Below, one piece after another: positions 59,261-64,000 of a stretch of 64,000 nt of DNA. The position numbers and the translations under genes are program-made. Positions within the stretch are counted from its first letter, which is position 1. Each line of letters begins with the position of its first letter. Source of the stretch: Microbacterium elymi (GTDB lineage Bacteria > Actinomycetota > Actinomycetes > Actinomycetales > Microbacteriaceae); the NCBI RefSeq assembly GCF_021582895.2, contig NZ_CP091139.2, forward strand, positions 2,232,001 through 2,296,000, given 5' to 3'. The notes under the pieces are model-generated. The model made no database searches. It had not been told where the DNA came from and saw only the letters and a list, made by a program, of their open reading frames with translations.

Positions 59261-59797
59261 TCAGAGCGGGTCGGGCGCCGGGCGGGGGTCCTCGAAGTCC
59301 CCGGCATTGCGGCGCAAGCTCGCCACCAGACCGACGAGCGCATCCGTGTCCTGCGCCGAGAGCCCGGGCTGCTCGAACACCGCCGTGTTCAGTGCGTCCG
59401 TGGCCCGCTCGCTCAGCGCGCGCCCGCTGTCGGTGAGCACGATGAGCGTGGCCCGTCCGTCCTCGGGATGCGGCTCGCGCCGCACATGACCGGATGCCTC
59501 GAGCCGATCGACCGTGTTCGTCACGCTGGTCGGGTGCACCTGCAGTCGCGCGGATGCCGAGGCCATCGGCATCCGTCCGTCATGCGTGAAGCGCAGCAGC
59601 GTGAGCAGCTCGTAGCGGGCGAACGTGAGCGTGAACGGCTTGAGCGTCGCGTCCACCCGCGCGAGCAGGAGCTGCTGTGCGCGCATGATCGAGGTGACCA
59701 GGGTCATGCCGCCTGCGGCATCCGTCCACCCGTGCGCGAGCCATTGCCGCCGCGCCTCGGCGATCGGGTCGACGGGCAGTCGTTTCACGCGAGCCAC
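59261..59797 (-). CDS. MarR family transcriptional regulator
   Basis: Intact 178-residue winged-helix protein starting at GTG 59797 with CCGGAGG upstream. RYELLTLLRFTHDGRMPMAS, LQVHPTSVTNTVDRLEASG and RREPHPEDGRATLIVLTDSG form the MarR DNA-binding domain and wing. It is divergent from etfB, so it may regulate the electron-transfer operon, but linkage to fatty-acid or aromatic signals cannot be read from sequence. Confidence 0.88.
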   Translation of the reverse strand: MARVKRLPVDPIAEARRQWLAHGWTDAAGGMTLVTSIMRAQQLLLARVDATLKPFTLTFARYELLTLLRFTHDGRMPMASASARLQVHPTSVTNTVDRLEASGHVRREPHPEDGRATLIVLTDSGRALSERATDALNTAVFEQPGLSAQDTDALVGLVASLRRNAGDFEDPRPAPDPL

Positions 59798-59899
59798 AAT
59801 CACCTCCGGTTCTTCCGAGTCCACGGTAGTCGTTTCCCCACTGGCGGCTGTGGCGGACCCCGCCGTCTGAATAGACTCGAACACGACGAAGGAGAGCCA

Positions 59900-60676
59900 A
59901 TGAAGATCGTCGTCCTGGTCAAGGAGGTCCCGGATACCTACGGGGACCGAAAACTGAATCTCGAGACGGGCCTGGCCGATCGCTCGGCCAGTGAGACGGT
60001 GCTCGACGAGATCGGCGGCCGTGCGCTCGAGGTGGCGCTCGCTCACGCCGGAGCGAACGCGGGGACCGAGGTGGTCGTGCTGTCGATGGCTCCCGAATCC
60101 GCGCAGGCCACGATCCGCAAGGCCCTGGCGATGGGTGCCGATTCGGCGGTGCAGATCGTCGACGAGCAGCTGCAGGGCGCCGATCTGGGGCTGACGGCCG
60201 AGGCGCTGGCTGCGGCGATCCGCGAGACCGGGTTCGACCTGGTGATCACCGGCAATCAGTCCACCGACGGCTCGGGCGGGGTGATGCCGGCCATGCTCGC
60301 CGAGCTGCTGGACGTGCCCCAGCTGACGAGCCTGAACTCCGTGGAGCTGACGGACGAGAAGGTGTCGGGCGAGCGGGCGATCGACGGCGGTACGGCGACG
60401 GTGTCGGCGCAGCTCCCCGCGGTGATCTCCATCACCGAGCGGCTCCCCGACGCCCGCTTCCCGAACTTCAAGGGGATCATGGCGGCCAAGAAGAAGCCGT
60501 ACGAGACCCGTTCGCTTGTCGACCTCGGCGTCGATCCGGCCGACCCGGCGGCATCCCGGTCGATCATGGTCGCGATCAGCGAGAAGCCGCCGCGCACGGC
60601 GGGCACGAAGATCGTCGACGAGGGCGATGCCGGCACGAAGCTCGCCGAATTCCTTATCTCGAACCGACTGGCCTGA
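59900..60676 (+). CDS. etfB: electron transfer flavoprotein beta subunit
   Basis: Intact 258-residue EtfB with KIVVLVKEVPDTYGDRKL start and the AMP/adenine-binding and signature segments LVITGNQSTDGSGGVMPAMLAE and PNFKGIMAAKKKPYE. Accepts electrons from acyl-CoA dehydrogenases (one is at 38963) in the cytoplasm. GGAGAG ribosome site; EtfA follows after 10 bases. Confidence 0.96.
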   Translation: MKIVVLVKEVPDTYGDRKLNLETGLADRSASETVLDEIGGRALEVALAHAGANAGTEVVVLSMAPESAQATIRKALAMGADSAVQIVDEQLQGADLGLTAEALAAAIRETGFDLVITGNQSTDGSGGVMPAMLAELLDVPQLTSLNSVELTDEKVSGERAIDGGTATVSAQLPAVISITERLPDARFPNFKGIMAAKKKPYETRSLVDLGVDPADPAASRSIMVAISEKPPRTAGTKIVDEGDAGTKLAEFLISNRLA

Positions 60677-60686
60677 GGTGGCACAG

Positions 60687-61655
60687 ATGGCTGAATACGC
60701 TGCAGACTCGATCCTCGTCCTGCTGGACGTCGCCCCGTCGGGCGAGCTCGCCAAATCGTCCGCCGCCCTGCTGGGCGCGGCATCCGGCATCGGCACGCCC
60801 GTCGCGCTGGTCGTCGGCGACGAGAAGCTGGCGGATGCCGCGGCCGCCCTCGGTGCCGCGCGCGTCCTGGTCGCGAGCCCGGGCACGGAGCTGACCGTCC
60901 CGATCGTGGACGCCCTGGCCTGCGGCCGCCGACGCCGTCGGACCGGACGCGATCCTCGTCTCGCACTCGGTGGACGGGCGGGATGTCGCGGGCCGCTACG
61001 CCGCCCGGACCCGTTCCGCGCTCGCGATCGACGCCGTCGGCGTCTCGCGGGACGAAGAGGGCGTCGTGGCTCATCACTCCGTCTATGGCGGGATGTACAA
61101 CGTCGACTCGGCGGCCACGTTCGGCGCGCCGGTGATCACCGTGCGCGAGGGTGCCGTGGACGCCCGCGCCGACGCGCAAGCCGGTCGCCTCCGAGATGCT
61201 CGAGGTGACGGCATCCGGTCGCAAGGCGGCGACCGTGGAGTCGGTGCAGGAGTCCACCGAGGTGTCGTCTCGGCCGGAGCTTGCGCGGCGCCGCGAAGGT
61301 GGTCTCGGGCGGTCGGGGGCTGGGCTCGGGCGACAAGTTCGCGCTCGTCGACGATCTGGCCGACGCGCTCGGCGCCGCCGTCGGCGCCTCGCGGGCGGCG
61401 GTGGATGCCGGGTACGTGCCGCAGTCCTACCAGGTCGGTCAGACCGGTGTCTCGGTCTCGCCGGAGCTGTATGTCGCCCTGGGGATCTCGGGCGCGATCC
61501 AGCACAAGGCCGGCATGCAGACGGCCAAGACCATCGTGGCGATCAACAAGGACGCGGATGCCCCGATCTTCGACATCGCCGACTTCGGCGTGGTCGGCGA
61601 TCTGTTCACCGTCGTGCCGCAGCTGATCGAGACGCTGAACGCGCGGAAGCAGTAG
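60687..61655 (+). CDS. etfA: electron transfer flavoprotein alpha subunit
   Basis: FAD-binding partner of EtfB, about 321 residues. C-terminal FAD site: [20 protein letters not shown] and [18 protein letters not shown], then [20 protein letters not shown]. Breaks at 60918-60923 (GCCTGC, restoring [17 protein letters not shown]), 61176-61181 (GCAAGC) and 61279-61284 (GCTTGC, restoring [13 protein letters not shown]). Three independent breaks in a conserved essential-type gene are strong evidence of systematic read error. Confidence 0.94.
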
Positions 61656-61657
61656 CC

Positions 61658-63184
61658 GTGGCGACCTACGGACCCGCACTGCGCCGTGGCCTGCCGCGCA
61701 CCTCTGGCGGCGAGCCGTGGCCGCCCGCCGAACTCGCTGTCGCTCGCTCCCCCAGGTCCCTGAGCGAGCGGACTCCCAGGTCCCTGAGCGAGCGGAGCGA
61801 GACGAAGGGCCGGTAGCGGCTCCCGTCGTCGCCGAAGAGGCGACCGGCCCTTCGTCTCGTCGCTTCGCTCCTCGCTCAGGGACCTCTGGGGGTGCACTGC
61901 GCCGCGGCCTGCCGCGCACCTCTGGCGGCGAGCCGTGGCCGCCGGCGGGCTCCGCGGCCGCCGTCGCAACCGAGTCCGCGGGGCCGACCGTCGACCAGGT
62001 CGCCGAACCAGCCCAGTCAGTCGCAGCGGCTCCGGAGCCGGCCAGGGCCGGCCGCCGCACGGGCCTGCCCCGTCCCGGGGCCGCCGCCACGGCTCCGGCA
62101 CCTGCCACGGCTCCCGCGCCCGCCGAGGTCGCGGCATCCGTCCCGGAACCCGCCGCCCCTGCCCTGGCGCCGCTCCCGTACGAGCAGACCGTGTTCGCCG
62201 GGACCGCCGCGGCGCGTTGGGAGGCCGACCGGGCCCGCACGATCCCGAAGCGCACCCCGATCGTCGCTGACGAGCCGAAGCGCTACGGCCCCTTCACCAG
62301 AGTCCAGTGGGCCGGCGCCGTGATCGTCGCCGGCGCGGGACTGCTGTTCGCCGCCGGCATGGTCGTGCTGCTGATGCGGTGGTTCCTCAGCCTTTCGTTC
62401 ATGCAGGACTTCCTCACCGCCTACCCGGGCGCATACGCGCTGCCGTCGAGCGCGCCGGTCGGCTTCGCCGCCTGGGTGAACTGGCAGCACTTCTTCAACA
62501 TCTTCCTGATGGTGCTGATCATCCGCTCCGGTCTGACCGTGCGCCATCAGAAGCGGCCGAGCGCGTACTGGAGTCCGCGCACGAACCCGAAGCGCAAGAT
62601 CACCCTCGCGCTGTGGTTCCATCAGTCGCTGGACATCCTGTGGCTGGTCAACGGTGTGATCTTCGTGATCCTGCTATTCGCCACCGGGCAGTGGATGCGG
62701 CTCGTGCCCACCAGCTGGGACGTCATCCCGAACGCGATCTCGGCAGGGCTGCAGTACGTGTCGCTGGACTGGCCGATCGAGGACGGCTGGGTCAACTACA
62801 ACAGCCTGCAGCAGCTGACCTACTTCGCGATCGTGTTCCTGGCCGCTCCGCTGGCGGCCGTCACCGGCGTCCGGATGAGCGGCATCTGGCCGCAGAACGC
62901 CAAGGCGCTGAACAAGGCCTACCCGGTCGAGTGGGCGCGCGCCGTGCACTTCCCGGTGATGCTGGTGTTCGCGCTGTTCATCGTCGGCCACGTGTTCCTC
63001 GTGCTGACCACCGGAGCCCTGCACAACCTGAACAGCATGTTCGCGGCCAACGGCGGCGGCAAGCTGGGTCGGGTTCTGGTTCTTCATCGGCGCGATGGTC
63101 GTCGTCGGGATCGGCTGGGTGGCGGCCCGCCCGCTCGTGCTCGCGCCCATCGCGCGGCTGTTCGGCACGGTGAGCGGCCGCTGA
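61658..63184 (+). CDS. cytochrome b/b6-domain membrane protein with repeat-rich N-terminus
   Basis: Starts at GTG 61658, 2 bases after etfA. The N-terminal region carries [16 protein letters not shown] twice and a looser RRTGLPRPG, joined by Ala/Pro-rich linkers and by a translated REP hairpin. The C-terminal half has about five membrane helices with His residues for heme b ([42 protein letters not shown]), like thiosulfate-reductase/formate-dehydrogenase cytochrome b subunits. Breaks: one C probably lost in the run near 61748-61753, and 63059-63064 (GCAAGC, restoring [13 protein letters not shown]). It may pass electrons between EtfAB and the quinone pool. Confidence 0.83.
61676..61943 (+). 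repeat. 50-base direct repeats flanking REP element
   Basis: 61676-61725 and 61894-61943 are identical but for one base and both encode [15 protein letters not shown] in the cytochrome b gene. They bracket the REP hairpin at 61751-61885. Confidence 0.85.
61751..61885. repeat. REP-like hairpin inside coding sequence
   Basis: A 24-base unit beginning CCCAGGTCCCTGAGCGAG occurs at 61751-61774 and again at 61775. From the second copy a 37-base arm (61778-61814) is inverted as a 43-base arm (about 61843-61885), sharing AGGTCCCTGAGCGAG and GAGACGAAGGGCCGGT with a few added bases. Similar elements are normally intergenic in actinobacteria. Confidence 0.8.
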
Positions 63185-63258
63185 CCGGGGGATAACCCGA
63201 AGTCACGTCTCCAGATCCCCACGCTGTGCGGGGGGATGCTTCGCCCTACCGTGGAGTC

Positions 63259-64000
63259 ATGACCACGACTTCCCCCTCCGCTGCGGGGCCCGGCTCGACC
63301 GTCCGGCTGTTCTCGCCCCCACTCATCCTGGGCGCGATCGCGCAGCTCGCCCTCGTCGGTGTCGCCTGGGCGGTGATCTTCGGAATCCTCATCGCCCTGT
63401 TCGCCACCGGGATCGGACTCACCTTCGCGTTCGGTGTCGGGCTGCTCGTGCTGCTCTTCTTCGTCTACGCGCTGTTCGGGTTCTCCTGGCTCGAAGTGGC
63501 CCGGGTCGAGGGGCTGTACGGCTTCGGCCTGGCGCCCCGCCGGCCGCGGGTGAGTGGACGGCCGGGATTCGTCGGGTTCCTCAGCACCGTCTGGCTTGCA
63601 GTTCATCGACGGCTCGATGTGGCGCGGGATCGCAAACGCCGGCGTCTCGGCCGTCCTCGGCTGGGCGACGCTCTCGCTCGTCACCATCGCCGCCTCCGGC
63701 GTCGTGGTGGCCTTCGCCCCGCTGGTGCGCGGCGACGACTCGACCGTGCCTCTGCAGGGCATCGGCGTGGACGTGCCGATCAGCTGGGCCGTGGTCGTGG
63801 GGATCATCGCCCTGGTCGCGAGCCTCGCCGGCCTCGTCGGCCTGGCCGCGCTGCACGGCGTGCTCTCCCGGGCGATCCTGGTGCCCTCGCGCGAGGCGCA
63901 GCTGGCCGAGCAGGCCCGCACCTCGCAGGAGCAGCGGGTGGGCGCGGTGCGCGCCGCCGACGTCGAGCGCACCCGCATCGAGCGCGATCTGCACGACGGC
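63259..64000 (+). CDS. sensor histidine kinase, N-terminal part (cut by window end)
   Basis: Begins MTTTSPSAAGPGSTVRLF. About four to five membrane segments in a sensor domain of the actinobacterial type (with LEVARVEGLYGFGL between helices) lead to a cytoplasmic helix that ends TRIERDLHDG at the window edge. ERDLHDG is the start of a HisKA_3 (NarL-type) phosphoacceptor site. A break at 63594-63599 (GCTTGC) restores VWLQFIDGSMWRG. A LuxR-type response regulator would be expected just downstream. Confidence 0.88.
   Translation, partial: MTTTSPSAAGPGSTVRLFSPPLILGAIAQLALVGVAWAVIFGILIALFATGIGLTFAFGVGLLVLLFFVYALFGFSWLEVARVEGLYGFGLAPRRPRVSGRPGFVGFLSTVWLAVHRRLDVARDRKRRRLGRPRLGDALARHHRRLRRRGGLRPAGARRRLDRASAGHRRGRADQLGRGRGDHRPGREPRRPRRPGRAARRALPGDPGALARGAAGRAGPHLAGAAGGRGARRRRRAHPHRARSARR

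Noticed and set aside
1014-63599. Programmed ribosomal frameshifting or bypass at GCTTGC sites
   Set aside because: The same insertion interrupts Walker A, FAD-site and metal-site codons in unrelated genes with no slippery sequence or stimulatory structure. Base-calling error explains all cases more simply.
1014-63599. Genome-wide pseudogenisation
   Set aside because: Each split gene is otherwise intact with conserved catalytic residues on both sides of a one-base change; decay would add deletions and stops.
1-64000. CRISPR arrays, IS elements, tRNA or rRNA genes, prophage
   Set aside because: No regularly spaced repeats, transposase or integrase motifs, cloverleaf-type sequences or rRNA segments were seen on reading both strands. 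tRNA absence is less certain without a covariance search.

Overview
The window is high-G+C actinobacterial DNA. The inositol genes resemble the corynebacterial iol set, codon use is strongly GC-biased, and a REP-like hairpin near 61.8 kb is of a kind I associate with Microbacteriaceae. I infer a Microbacteriaceae member, probably Microbacterium-like. No rRNA, tRNA, CRISPR array, insertion sequence or phage was seen, and no gene-free stretch exceeds 300 bases (the longest is about 230).

About half of the protein genes are split by single-base indels. Most are one extra base inside GCTGC/GCAGC, giving GCTTGC/GCAAGC or GCCTGC. The rest are mainly one-base losses in G or C runs. Conserved motifs on both sides of each break (Walker A, ABC signature, EtfA, RlmN) show that the genes are probably intact and the indels are read or consensus errors. 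I therefore annotate each gene at full length and give the break site.

Layout. 1-8.1 kb (+): an Fbp/AfuABC-type ABC importer (permease, ATPase, two lipoprotein binding proteins) interleaved with two inositol-monophosphatase-like enzymes and two HAD-like proteins. 8.1-8.9 kb (-): an MgtC-family protein. 9.0-18.7 kb: a full myo-inositol pathway (iolC, a Cgl0159-like aldolase, iolA, a GntR/UTRA regulator on the other strand, iolG, iolE, iolB, iolD) ending in a Dbr1-like metallophosphoesterase. Together this suggests import of a phosphorylated polyol, intracellular dephosphorylation, and inositol catabolism to acetyl-CoA. 18.7-24 kb: a TauE-type permease, rlmN, a DUF4407 membrane protein, an aldo/keto reductase and a Nudix hydrolase. 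24-31 kb: a heterodimeric ABC exporter, then a divergent ABC-2 exporter operon with a GbsR/MarR regulator. 31-33.2 kb: a dicarboxylate/amino-acid symporter and a FitAB/VapBC-like toxin-antitoxin pair.

33.3-40.1 kb: a GntR regulator and prpD-prpB-prpC (methylcitrate cycle), followed by a thiolase and an acyl-CoA dehydrogenase. 40.1-54.2 kb: two divergent operons around a GntR/FCD regulator whose intergenic region carries three GTTATAAC sites. The leftward operon has RraA-like, Asp/Glu racemase-like, OtnK-like and OtnC-like genes. The rightward operon has a second Fbp-type importer, an isopropylmalate/tartrate dehydrogenase-like enzyme, an aconitase-like hydratase, an MFS carrier and an Ldh2-type dehydrogenase. 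I read this as an uncharacterised hydroxy-acid catabolic locus. 54.2-64 kb: enoyl-CoA hydratase, an MFS efflux protein with its HTH regulator, a PadR-controlled daunorubicin-type ABC exporter, a MarR regulator, etfB-etfA, a cytochrome b membrane protein whose N-terminal linker contains the REP hairpin, and the start of a sensor histidine kinase cut by the window end.
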